Shown here in pieces: positions 1 to 8,805 of a stretch of 64,000 bases of DNA (position 1 is the stretch's first letter; each line of letters opens with the position of its first letter). The position numbers and the translations under genes are program-made. Under the pieces are notes generated by a model that saw nothing but the letters and a program-made list of their open reading frames with translations, made no database searches and was not told the origin of the DNA. Source of the stretch: Candidatus Kapaibacterium sp. (GTDB lineage: Bacteria; Bacteroidota; Ignavibacteria; Kapaibacteriales; UBA4661); contig JALONG010000008.1 of the NCBI GenBank assembly GCA_025455065.1, positions 1-64,000 on the forward strand. Direction: 5' to 3'.

Positions 1-1
1 G

Positions 2-249
2 GAAACGGTCGAGAATTTCCATATGGTGGTCATTGGCGACGGAGCTGAACAAGCACGCCAACGCCCCGATGAGACTGTTGCGCAAAAGGCAAGCTATTCC
101 GGAAAAAAAAACTGCATACCACCAAAACCCAAGTCTTGGGAACGCCAACAGGCTTGATTGACATTAGGCTGAAACCCCTTGTTGCAAAAGCCGCACCAAA
201 CCTTGTTTCCGCAAGCGGCTTATGGTGCTTCCCAACTAAAATCATTTAG
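2..249 (+). pseudogene. IS5-like DDE transposase fragment, 5'-truncated by window and frameshifted
   Basis: Frame 2 reads ETVENFHMVVIGDGAEQARQRPDETVAQKASYSGKK; the reading continues after a poly-A run in another frame as KLHTTKTQVLGTPTGLIDIRLKPLVAKAAPN...PTKII*. The YSGKKK-HT-KTQ pattern is typical of IS5-family/DDE_Tnp_4 transposases. The provided ORF at 30..245 (-) is antisense to it. Confidence 0.65.
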
Positions 250-365
250 TGTGTCATTCTTAATTTAAGTAGTTATTTTTAATCAAGCATTTATGCGGCA
301 TGACAAAATCAAAGTGGCTTAAATACCTGTTTTTTAATAATGGTTTATTTTAAGAACAATGTATT

Positions 366-403
366 TAGAACCTGAAAATTTATGTAGAACCTGAAAATTT
401 ATG
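366..403. repeat. Perfect 19-bp tandem direct repeat (2x TAGAACCTGAAAATTTATG)
   Basis: Read directly: tagaacctgaaaatttatg at 366-384 and again at 385-403. Confidence 0.95.
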
Positions 404-585
404 AATGAAGTTGTATGGGAAAAGACGTACCAATAATAATGTGATTTGGCGATTGCGTTCTAATTTTCACAACAATTATGATACGTAAAGGCTTATGTGC
501 GATTGAATATAGGGAGTTGATAGTTTTTTGTCTAAAAAACTTGACTTTGAAAAAAAAAATAGCTAATTTTGCAACCTTGATAATT

Positions 586-657
586 GCCACTTTAGCTCAG
601 CGGTAGAGCAACGGTTTTGTAAACCGTCGGTCGTTGGTTCAAGTCCGACAAGTGGCT
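586..657 (+). tRNA. tRNA-Thr (anticodon TGT)
   Basis: GCCACTT acceptor pairs with AAGTGGC (650-656); D-arm AGCTCAGCGGTAGAGC; anticodon arm ACGGT-TTTGTAA-ACCGT; T-arm GGTTCAAGTCC. CCA not encoded. Confidence 0.96.
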
Positions 658-1417
658 CTCAAAGCAAGCAATAGAGTCAATGCTTGCCAAACAAGTTTGT
701 AATCATATCTGCAAAATATCTGAATAATTTTCTTCTGCATTCGTACTTATCTTAGGTCATCTTGTAACGTTGGTGTTAGTCGGCTTCTTTACTCTCAGAT
801 TGGCTCAAGTGTCGCATTAAAAAAACTAGTGAGGAAATTCAGGGTAAAAACAAAGATTTAAACAATTACTTGCTTTTTCCTCCTCGTGCCTATACTTTCA
901 TAAAATCTTTAATCTCATCAAAAAATGCGTGTGATGGTGAAGTACCTCCCAATACCATCAAGCACATTCGTATTGCAAAGTACGGAATTATGTACCGCTG
1001 CTTAATATACCGCAGCGATGATACATCCCAATCCTCATACGCTAATCAGCCACACGTTATTGTTTGTTTTGGCGGATGTTTTGTTCCGTCCTTGTTAGTC
1101 CTTTTCTTGTTGATGCCTCACGTTATAGGTATTGCCGAACCGTCGGAGATACACGATAATTGTCTAACTTCAATCATGGTCGTCCCCGCAAAGAATGGAT
1201 TAAATTTGTTGTGCCGAATATTTCGGAAACCAAGGTTATGAAGATATAGCTACGAGGATGTTTTTTGATGTTTTTTTTCAACACCTTATTGCTATCGGGA
1301 AATTCGTTAACTCATCGCAGGAGACCATTGCCTGAACTACGGAAATAAAAAAAATGAGGTTAAGCAACAGTAGCACACTTCTTGACTTCACGATATTCAC
1401 ATTTTTAAGGGAATAAT

Positions 1418-2581
1418 ATGAAATCAATATTTGCTAAACGTTTTTATGGTATAATGATACCCGTTGTAATTATTGCCATCGTGTTTTCCAACTACACATT
1501 TGCTCAGCAATACCGCCTCACTGCGCCGCCGAGCGGGAATAATCAACACGCTGTCGTAACGCAGTACATCGGTCTGGTGAAGGTAACCGTTGATTACAAC
1601 AGTCCGAATGTTACAAGTCCCAGCGGCGAAGACAGAACGGGAAAAATCTGGGGGCAACTTGTTCCTTACGGCACACCGAAATCCGATTTTGGTTTGCTTG
1701 AGCCGATGCCTTGGCGCGGTGGTGCGAATGAAGGCACAACGATTGAGTTTTCGCATGATGTTATGCTGGAAGGAAAGAAAGTTGCAGCAGGAAAATACGG
1801 CGTTCACTTTATTCCCGAAGCGCAAGAATGGACGCTGATTTTGTCGAATAATTCGTGGCAGTGGGGCAGTTATTTTTACCGCGAATCCGAAGACGCTTTG
1901 CGCGTGAAAGTGAAGCCTGCGAAAAACGAATTTCGTCAGTGGCTCACCTACGAATTCCTTGAGCGCAAGCCGACAAGCGCTGTTTGTGCTATGATGTGGG
2001 AAAATTTGCGGGTGACGTTTGCGATTACCGTTCCGAATATCAACGATTATTATGTGGCACAAATGCGGAAAGAATTGCAAGGAGAAATCGGCTTTTCGTG
2101 GCAAAATTGGCAGCAAGCGGCGAATTTTTGTTTGCAAAATAATGTGAATCTCGAAGAGGCTGTACGATGGGCGGATTATTCTATTTCCGGTGCGTTTATC
2201 GGCGAGAAAAATTTTAGCACACTCAGCACCAAAGCAGGGCTTTTGGCAAAACTCGGCAAACAACAATCGGCTGATTCACTGATGAACACTGCTATTGCAC
2301 TGCCTTCCGCCGCCGTTATGGATTTGCACACCTACGCACGGACGTTGCAAGCACAAGGTCGCAAACAAGATGCCGTCAAAATTTTTGAACTCAACGCCCA
2401 ACGCAATCCTAAAGAGTGGGTTACGCAGTGGGGTTTGGCGCGTGGGTATTCTGCATTGGGCGATTTTAGCAAAGCACTCAAAGCCGCAGAAAAGGCATTA
2501 ACGCTTGGTCCTGACGATAGCAATAAGCGTAATATCCAAGCAGGAATTGAGAAACTGAAGGCAGGAAAAGACATAAACTAA
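1418..2581 (+). CDS. DUF2911 domain protein with C-terminal TPR-like region, signal peptide
   Basis: N-terminal signal; YIGLVKVTVDYNSPNV...GKIWGQLVPYG...TIEFSHDVMLEGKKVAAGKYGVHFIP is DUF2911-like; C-terminal helical repeats. Confidence 0.85.
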   Translation: MKSIFAKRFYGIMIPVVIIAIVFSNYTFAQQYRLTAPPSGNNQHAVVTQYIGLVKVTVDYNSPNVTSPSGEDRTGKIWGQLVPYGTPKSDFGLLEPMPWRGGANEGTTIEFSHDVMLEGKKVAAGKYGVHFIPEAQEWTLILSNNSWQWGSYFYRESEDALRVKVKPAKNEFRQWLTYEFLERKPTSAVCAMMWENLRVTFAITVPNINDYYVAQMRKELQGEIGFSWQNWQQAANFCLQNNVNLEEAVRWADYSISGAFIGEKNFSTLSTKAGLLAKLGKQQSADSLMNTAIALPSAAVMDLHTYARTLQAQGRKQDAVKIFELNAQRNPKEWVTQWGLARGYSALGDFSKALKAAEKALTLGPDDSNKRNIQAGIEKLKAGKDIN

Positions 2582-2680
2582 GGGAAAGTAAAAATACAGC
2601 GTATGAAGAATAAAATCGCTTGGAGATCCCTTGTATTCAGACGGTTTGATGCTTTTTAGCTGCCTTACATAAAACAAGTA

Positions 2681-2714
2681 TGCCGGAAGAACGCATTCTC
2701 TCCGGCATTTTTTT
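2681..2714 (+). terminator. Rho-independent terminator after the DUF2911 gene
   Basis: TGCCGGA...TCCGGCA followed by TTTTTTT. Confidence 0.8.
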
Positions 2715-2856
2715 ATTTCTTTGGCAATTTCGGGAACTTCTCCACGTCTGACAATCCGAAAAAGCGTATATTTGTAGTCTGTGTGTTTTGGACAATCATC
2801 GCAGACACACAGTTTTTCTGACCACTCATTTCATCGTCATCAATTTCACCGCAATC

Positions 2857-4044
2857 ATGGAAAAACCCGTCATTCTCGCGGCTTCGCGCACGGCGATTGC
2901 TGCATTTCAAAGTACACTTACCCCCGTTAATGCCCCGCAACTAGGCGCTCTGGCAATCAAATCCGCTCTTGCAAAAGCAGGATTAACACCCGAAGAATTT
3001 AGCAAACACGACAGCGAAGTGATTATGGGCGAAGTTCTCGCCGCAGGCGTTGGACAAGCACCTGCCCGCCAAGCCGCTATTTATGCGGGTATTCCGAAAT
3101 CCGTTCCGGCGCTGACCATGAACAAAATGTGTGGAAGCGGCTTAAAAGCGGTGATGCTAGGCGCTCAAGCAATTTTGACGGGAGACGCGGAACTCGTTGT
3201 TGCCGGTGGTCAGGAATCCATGACCAACGCACCGTATCTACTCCCCAAAGCGCGTTCAGGCTACCGCATGGGCAATGGCGAGATTATTGATTCGATGATG
3301 TACGATGGTCTTACTGATGCTTACGACAAAGGTTCTATGGGCGTTTACGGCGATATGTGCGCCAAAGAGTACGGTTTTACTAGGGAAGCACAAGATGAAT
3401 TTGCTATCACCAGCTACAAACGCGCCCAAGAAGCACAAAAAAACGGCTGGTTTTCGGCTGAAATTGTCGCGGTGGAAATTGCTGACAAGAAAGGCACAAT
3501 CTCGTTTGCAGCCGACGAAGGTCCCGGACGTGCGCAGTTTGATAAAATCCCGGCTCTCAAAGCAGCATTCTCCAAAGACGGCACGGTAACTGCCGCTAAC
3601 GCAAGTTCTATCAACGACGGTGCGGCAGCGCTGGTGATTGCTTCTGCACAAAAAGCACAAGTATTAGGTGCAAAGCCTATTGCACGGATTATCGCACAGG
3701 CTTCCCACGCGCAAGAGCCGCAGTGGTTCACCACAGCGCCCGTTGGAGCAATCAAAAAAGTTCTCGCCAAAGCAGGCATGAGCGCGGCAGATATTGACCT
3801 TTACGAAGTGAACGAAGCATTTGCCGTTGTGCCTATGGCGGTGGAAAAAGATTTGAACGTCTCGCGTGAGAAAATCAACATTCACGGCGGTGCAATCGCC
3901 CTTGGACACCCGATTGGTGCTTCCGGCGCACGAATTTTAACAACGCTGCTTCATGCGCTCCTGCGCACCGGAAAGCGCACCGGACTTGCTACACTCTGTA
4001 TCGGTGGTGGCGAAGCAAGCGCGGTGATTGTGGAAATGATATAA
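2857..4044 (+). CDS. Acetyl-CoA C-acetyltransferase (thiolase)
   Basis: MEKPVILAASRTAIAAF; active-site NKMCGSGLKAVM; NEAFAVVPM; NIHGGAIALGHPIGASGAR; GGGEAS. ATG at 2857 preferred over ORF start 2788. Confidence 0.93.
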   Translation: MEKPVILAASRTAIAAFQSTLTPVNAPQLGALAIKSALAKAGLTPEEFSKHDSEVIMGEVLAAGVGQAPARQAAIYAGIPKSVPALTMNKMCGSGLKAVMLGAQAILTGDAELVVAGGQESMTNAPYLLPKARSGYRMGNGEIIDSMMYDGLTDAYDKGSMGVYGDMCAKEYGFTREAQDEFAITSYKRAQEAQKNGWFSAEIVAVEIADKKGTISFAADEGPGRAQFDKIPALKAAFSKDGTVTAANASSINDGAAALVIASAQKAQVLGAKPIARIIAQASHAQEPQWFTTAPVGAIKKVLAKAGMSAADIDLYEVNEAFAVVPMAVEKDLNVSREKINIHGGAIALGHPIGASGARILTTLLHALLRTGKRTGLATLCIGGGEASAVIVEMI

Positions 4045-4200
4045 AGGGAGGGGGATAAGGGATGAAGGCTAAGGGCTACCTACACCAGCCCACGTTTAAC
4101 TTCATCCCCTTTTTCCCCTATCCCTTTGCCCTCTGAGCGGTGCGCTCAGTTCCTTTGCCCTTATGCTTTTGCCTTTATCCCTTTTCCCCTATCCCTTATT
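4045..4200. repeat. Family B inverted array (GGGATAAGGGAT ... ATCCCTTTTCCCCTATCCCTT)
   Basis: Left GGGGGATAAGGGATGAAGGCTAAGGGCT; right CTTCATCCCCTTTTTCCCCTATCCCTTTGCCC and TTTATCCCTTTTCCCCTATCCCTT; internal hairpin GAGCG-GTG-CGCTC. Confidence 0.8.
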
Positions 4201-4202
4201 TT

Positions 4203-5624
4203 ATGGACCGAGAAAAACTTAATACACACCAAAAAGCCCTTCGTGTCAATCTCGACCCGCGTTGGTATGGGACATTTGCGGAAATTGGTGCGGGACAAGA
4301 AGTAGTGCGCTGGTTCTTCCGCGTAGGTGCTGCTGCGGGAACGATTTCCAAAAGTATTTCCGCATATGATATGACCGTCAGCGATGCGATTTATGGCGAG
4401 TGTGAGCGCTATGTTTCGCGTCCCCGTCTGGAAAGTATGCTCGAATACGAACACCGCTTGAATCTTGAGCGCCTGAGCGAAAGTCGGGGCGATGACACAG
4501 CGTTTTTTGCTTTTGCCGACACAGTTTCGGCGCTGAATTTTCAAGGCACAAACGAGTGTCATGGCTGGATGGGTGTGCGCTATCAGGCTCGTCCGCGTGA
4601 CGAAGACAGCCAAATTATTATGCACGTCCGAATGTTAGACCGCGAAAATGCTTTGCAACAAGAAGCGCTGGGCATTGTGGGCGTGAATTTGCTCTATGGC
4701 GCATTTTACCTGCACCAAGACCCAGAAGCACTCTTGGAATCGCTTCTGGACGGCTTAACAACGGCGCGTGTGGAAATTGACATGATTGAGTTTTCCGGCA
4801 TTGAGTTCCGCAATGTGGATAATCGCCTGATGAGTTTGAAATTGGTGCAACTTGGACTGAGCGAAGCAGCGATGTTTGCTGCCGACGGAGAAGTATTGCA
4901 GCCTTCGGAAGTTCTCTACAAGCGCCCTGTGCTGGTGGAACGCGGCAGTTTCCGCCCTGTCTGTTTTGTGAATATTGATATGTTGGAAGCAGCTTCCGAG
5001 AAGTTTGCGCAAGAGCCTGAAGTGCAGGGCAAGCAGATTATTCGCCTCATGGAACTGACGATGCACAAACTGACGACTGATGATGACGGCGATGTGGATC
5101 CGCGAGATTTTCTTGCCCGTGCCGATGTGTTGGCGGCTTCCGGCATGACGGTCTTAGTTTCCGAATATTTTGAGTACGAAGGCTTGGTGAATTATCTTTC
5201 CCGATGCACCAAAGAGCGCATTGCTATTACGATGGGAGCGGGAAGTCTCATGGAAATTTTAGACACGAAATATTACAACAATCTCGAAGGCGGTATTCTC
5301 GAATCCTTCGGAAGGCTCTTCAAAACTGATGTCAAACTGTACATCTATCCTTTGCGCGACGTAAAGACGCAAGAAATGATTATGGTGGAAAATCTGCCCG
5401 TAGCGTCGGAATTAGAGCATTTGTACCAACATTTGGTGCAAAATAATTACCTCGTGCAACTTGATAATTACAACGAACAATATCTGCACATTTTCTCTCG
5501 CGACATCTTGAAAAAAATCAAAAACCAAGACCCAACATGGGAAGAAATGGTGCCACCGGAGGTGGCGAAAGTTATCAAACAGCGTGGCTTCTTCGGTTAC
5601 AAGCGGAATGTTATGCGTGTGTAA
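4203..5624 (+). CDS. Conserved uncharacterised protein (family commonly auto-annotated as TonB-dependent receptor or nicotinate-nucleotide adenylyltransferase, neither supported by the sequence)
   Basis: MDREKLNTHQKALRVNLDPRWYGTFAEIGAGQEVVRWFFRVGAAAGTISKSISAYDMTVSDAIYG; no signal peptide or barrel features. ATG at 4203. Confidence 0.8.
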   Translation: MDREKLNTHQKALRVNLDPRWYGTFAEIGAGQEVVRWFFRVGAAAGTISKSISAYDMTVSDAIYGECERYVSRPRLESMLEYEHRLNLERLSESRGDDTAFFAFADTVSALNFQGTNECHGWMGVRYQARPRDEDSQIIMHVRMLDRENALQQEALGIVGVNLLYGAFYLHQDPEALLESLLDGLTTARVEIDMIEFSGIEFRNVDNRLMSLKLVQLGLSEAAMFAADGEVLQPSEVLYKRPVLVERGSFRPVCFVNIDMLEAASEKFAQEPEVQGKQIIRLMELTMHKLTTDDDGDVDPRDFLARADVLAASGMTVLVSEYFEYEGLVNYLSRCTKERIAITMGAGSLMEILDTKYYNNLEGGILESFGRLFKTDVKLYIYPLRDVKTQEMIMVENLPVASELEHLYQHLVQNNYLVQLDNYNEQYLHIFSRDILKKIKNQDPTWEEMVPPEVAKVIKQRGFFGYKRNVMRV

Positions 5625-5626
5625 GA

Positions 5627-5743
5627 AAGGATAAGGGATGTGGGCAAAGGGATAAGAAAATACCGCTCTTAATTCTACTCTCTGCGTCCCTTACCCGTCA
5701 TTCTTTGCACCTTTTCCTTTATTCCCTTTCCTTTATCCCTTCT
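5627..5743. repeat. Family B inverted array, second copy
   Basis: AAAGGATAAGGGATGTGGGCAAAGGGATAAG ... CTTTTCCTTTATTCCCTTTCCTTTATCCCTTC. Confidence 0.75.
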
Positions 5744-5745
5744 TT

Positions 5746-6693
5746 ATGGCACGAGTTCTCATCACCGGTGGCGCGGGTTTTCTGGGTTCGCATCTTTGCG
5801 AGCGATTTTTGAACGAGGGTTTCGATGTTATCTGCATGGATAACTTCATCACCGGAAGCCCTGATAATATCGCGCATTTGATTGGCAATCCGCATTTTCA
5901 GTTCGTCAAACACGACGTTACCGAATACATCTACGTCGCCGGAGAACTAGACCACATCCTGCATTTCGCCTCGCCTGCTTCGCCGATTGATTATTTGAAA
6001 GTGCCGATTCAAACGCTGAAAGTCGGTTCGCTCGGTACGCACAAGGCTTTGGGGCTTGCAAAAGCGAAGAAAGCGCGGTTTCTCATTGCCTCCACAAGCG
6101 AGGTGTATGGCGACCCGCTTGTGCATCCGCAGGAAGAAACGTATTGGGGCAATGTGAATCCGATTGGCTCACGCGGCGTGTATGACGAAGCGAAGCGTTT
6201 TTCCGAAGCGATGACGATGGCGTATCATCGGTATCACGGCGTGGATACGAGGATTCTCCGCATTTTTAACACCTACGGACCGCGTATGCGCGTTAATGAC
6301 GGGCGGGCGATTCCGGCGTTTATGTCGCAAGCCTTGCGCGGAGAGCCTTTGACGGTGTTCGGCGACGGCAGCCAAACGCGCTCTGTGTGCTATGTGGACG
6401 ACCTTGTCGAAGGAATTTACCGCTTGCTGATGTCGAATGAAACAGACCCCGTAAACATCGGAAACCCTGATGAAATCACGATGCTGGAACTAGCAAAAGA
6501 GATTCTGGAAATTACGGGCAGCAAAAGCGAAATCGTCTTTAAGCCACTTCCCGAAGACGACCCGAAAATTCGCCAACCCAATATCGAAAAAGCAAAGCGT
6601 ATTTTGGGCTGGGAGCCTCGTGTAAACAGGCGCGAAGGGCTTTTGAAAACATTGGAATATTTCCGTAAAGCGATTTTGGGTACGGCTCAGTAA
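5746..6693 (+). CDS. NAD-dependent epimerase/dehydratase, UDP-glucuronate decarboxylase-like
   Basis: [57 protein letters not shown]. Confidence 0.9.
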   Translation: MARVLITGGAGFLGSHLCERFLNEGFDVICMDNFITGSPDNIAHLIGNPHFQFVKHDVTEYIYVAGELDHILHFASPASPIDYLKVPIQTLKVGSLGTHKALGLAKAKKARFLIASTSEVYGDPLVHPQEETYWGNVNPIGSRGVYDEAKRFSEAMTMAYHRYHGVDTRILRIFNTYGPRMRVNDGRAIPAFMSQALRGEPLTVFGDGSQTRSVCYVDDLVEGIYRLLMSNETDPVNIGNPDEITMLELAKEILEITGSKSEIVFKPLPEDDPKIRQPNIEKAKRILGWEPRVNRREGLLKTLEYFRKAILGTAQ

Positions 6694-6744
6694 TCATCCA
6701 ACATTTGACCACTATTTTCTTTTCATTTGTTCAATTTTTAGACT

Positions 6745-8190
6745 ATGGTTCGCGTTCGATTTGCACCTTCACCGACAGGGTATCTTCACGTAGGCGGCTT
6801 GCGCACTGCGCTGTACAACTATCTTTTTGCCAAGCGTCATGGCGGCATTTGTATTTTGCGGATTGAGGATACTGACCGCACACGTCTTGTGGAAGGCGCT
6901 GCCGAAGCGCTCTTGACGACGCTTCGCTGGGCGGGAATTGAATTTGACGAAAGCCCCGAAAAAGGCGGGCAGTACGGTCCGTATGTGCAATCGGAACGCT
7001 TCGACCTCTATCGCCAATACTCCGCCGAACTTGTTGAACGCGGCGCGGCATATTATGCCTTCGACACACCCGAAGAACTCGACGCGATGCGGAAGCGGAT
7101 GCAAGATGCTGGCATTGCGTGGCGCTATGACCGCACTACAATGCGCAACCAATACACGCTCGGCGAAGCAGAAACAAAGCGGCTTTTGGAGGAGAATGCT
7201 CCCAAAACCGTGCGGATGAAAGTGCCGCTTTCGGGCGAAATTCGTTTTGAAGATTTGGTGCGTGGTCCGATTGAAGTTCCGGCGCGGGATGTGGATGACC
7301 AGATTTTGCTCAAGTCCGACAATTTCCCGACCTATCACCTTGCGAATATCGTAGATGACCATTTGATGCAGATTACCCACGTGATTCGTGGCGAGGAGTG
7401 GCTTCCTTCCACACCGAAACACGCCTTGCTCTATGATGCCATGGGCTGGGAACGCCCGAAATTCGCGCATTTGCCGCTGCTGCTGAATCCCGACAAAACC
7501 AAACTCAGCAAACGTCAAGGCGACGTAGCCGTTGAGGATTACCGCGAAAAAGGCTATTTCCATGAGGCGTTGGTGAATTTTGTGGCGCTTTTGGGATGGA
7601 ATCCCAGCAGTGACCGCGAAATTTTCTCCATGCAGGAACTCATTGACACCTTTGACCTTAGCAAGGTAAACAAAGCCGGAGCCGTGTTCGATGTTCAAAA
7701 GCTGGATTGGATGAACAGCGAGTATTTACGCGCCAAGCCGCTCGACGAACTCGCCCGCGACATCATGCCTGCCATGCAAGCAAGCGGCGTAACAACCACA
7801 CCGGAATACCTCGCAAGCGTCATCGGGCTTGTGCGGGAGCGGATTCACAAACTCAACGAAGTTCCCGCTTTTACGACCTATATGTTTCATGTCCCGACCG
7901 AATACGAGGCTGAATATAAAGAAAAACACTGGCTTCCCGAACACGCAGCGCCCATGCGCACACTCGCAGAGCGCCTCGCTGCAACGGAATGGAAAGCCGC
8001 ACCACTCCAAGAAGCAACAAAAGCATTTGCCAAAGAATCCGGCATTAAAATCGGCGTGTTTATGAACGTTCTGCGGCTTATGGTAACGGGGCGCTCCGTC
8101 GGTGCGGGAATGTTCGAGACGATGGAACTGCTCGGCAAAGATGAGTGTGTGAAGCGCATAGATGCTGCGCTTGTGGTGTTTGGCGGATAA
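6745..8190 (+). CDS. gltX: Glutamate--tRNA ligase
   Basis: RFAPSPTGYLHVGGLRTALYNYLFA (HIGH-type motif), RIEDTDRTR, KLSKRQGDVAVEDY (KMSKS-type). Confidence 0.97.
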   Translation: MVRVRFAPSPTGYLHVGGLRTALYNYLFAKRHGGICILRIEDTDRTRLVEGAAEALLTTLRWAGIEFDESPEKGGQYGPYVQSERFDLYRQYSAELVERGAAYYAFDTPEELDAMRKRMQDAGIAWRYDRTTMRNQYTLGEAETKRLLEENAPKTVRMKVPLSGEIRFEDLVRGPIEVPARDVDDQILLKSDNFPTYHLANIVDDHLMQITHVIRGEEWLPSTPKHALLYDAMGWERPKFAHLPLLLNPDKTKLSKRQGDVAVEDYREKGYFHEALVNFVALLGWNPSSDREIFSMQELIDTFDLSKVNKAGAVFDVQKLDWMNSEYLRAKPLDELARDIMPAMQASGVTTTPEYLASVIGLVRERIHKLNEVPAFTTYMFHVPTEYEAEYKEKHWLPEHAAPMRTLAERLAATEWKAAPLQEATKAFAKESGIKIGVFMNVLRLMVTGRSVGAGMFETMELLGKDECVKRIDAALVVFGG

Positions 8191-8234
8191 ATGTGAACAA
8201 AGAATTTTACCTTAGACCTTCAGAGTTTTGACAT

Positions 8235-8498
8235 ATGCCTGAGATTTCTCGCTTTTTAGGTGTCGCAATTCGTATGCAATTTCGTGAGCATGGCGTTCCA
8301 CATTTTCACGCTATTTACAACGATTACGCGATGGTGATCCAGATTATGCCCTTGAAGATCCTCAAAAGTGGTCGCATGCCCGAACGAGTTAAAGGTCTGA
8401 TCATGGAATGGGCGGCATTGCATCAAGACGAATTGCTCAAAAACTGGGAACGCTGCCAAAACGGTGAAAATCCGAAAAAACTCAAACCATTGGTGTAG
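8235..8498 (+). CDS. DUF4160 domain protein
   Basis: MPEISRFLGVAIRMQFREHGVPHFHAIYNDYAMVIQI: DUF4160 signature (F..HG.PHFHA.Y). Confidence 0.85.
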   Translation: MPEISRFLGVAIRMQFREHGVPHFHAIYNDYAMVIQIMPLKILKSGRMPERVKGLIMEWAALHQDELLKNWERCQNGENPKKLKPLV

Positions 8499-8506
8499 GA
8501 GGTATT

Positions 8507-8761
8507 ATGCCCAAACGCCTTGCTATATCTGCTGTTGAGCCTTGTGAAAATGCTGTTTTACGGGTACAATTTAACAACGGAAAATCTGTCTTGTATGATT
8601 TCAAGCCTTATATTGAGCGCATCGGCAAAATTTATGAGCCATTGGCAGAACCGACGTTTTTCCGGCGCTTCACGATTGATAGGCTTGGTTATTATATCGA
8701 ATGGGAAAACGGCATGGACGTTTGTGCCGATACACTCTGGGCTGAAGGACGTAAGATTTAA
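8507..8761 (+). CDS. DUF2442 domain protein
   Basis: LRVQFNNGKSVLYDFKPY...YIEWENGMDVCADTLW: DUF2442 pattern; adjacent to DUF4160. Confidence 0.85.
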   Translation: MPKRLAISAVEPCENAVLRVQFNNGKSVLYDFKPYIERIGKIYEPLAEPTFFRRFTIDRLGYYIEWENGMDVCADTLWAEGRKI

Positions 8762-8805
8762 CGGTATTTTACAGCATCTTGATAAAATCTACCATCACAA
8801 CAACC

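Noticed and set aside
870-1241. 123-aa ORF in the left gene desert, plus a short frame ending HGRPRKEWIKFVVPNISETKVMKI* near 1180-1245
   Set aside because: No recognisable family, no clear ribosome-binding context; the short frame is too brief to call a relic.
1424-2266. Long antisense ORF (280 aa) opposite the DUF2911 gene
   Set aside because: Lies entirely inside a well-supported CDS, composition reads as reverse-complement noise (Arg/His/Cys-rich), no recognisable motif.
6769-7698. 309-aa antisense ORF opposite gltX
   Set aside because: Fully nested in gltX on the other strand; no domain-like pattern.
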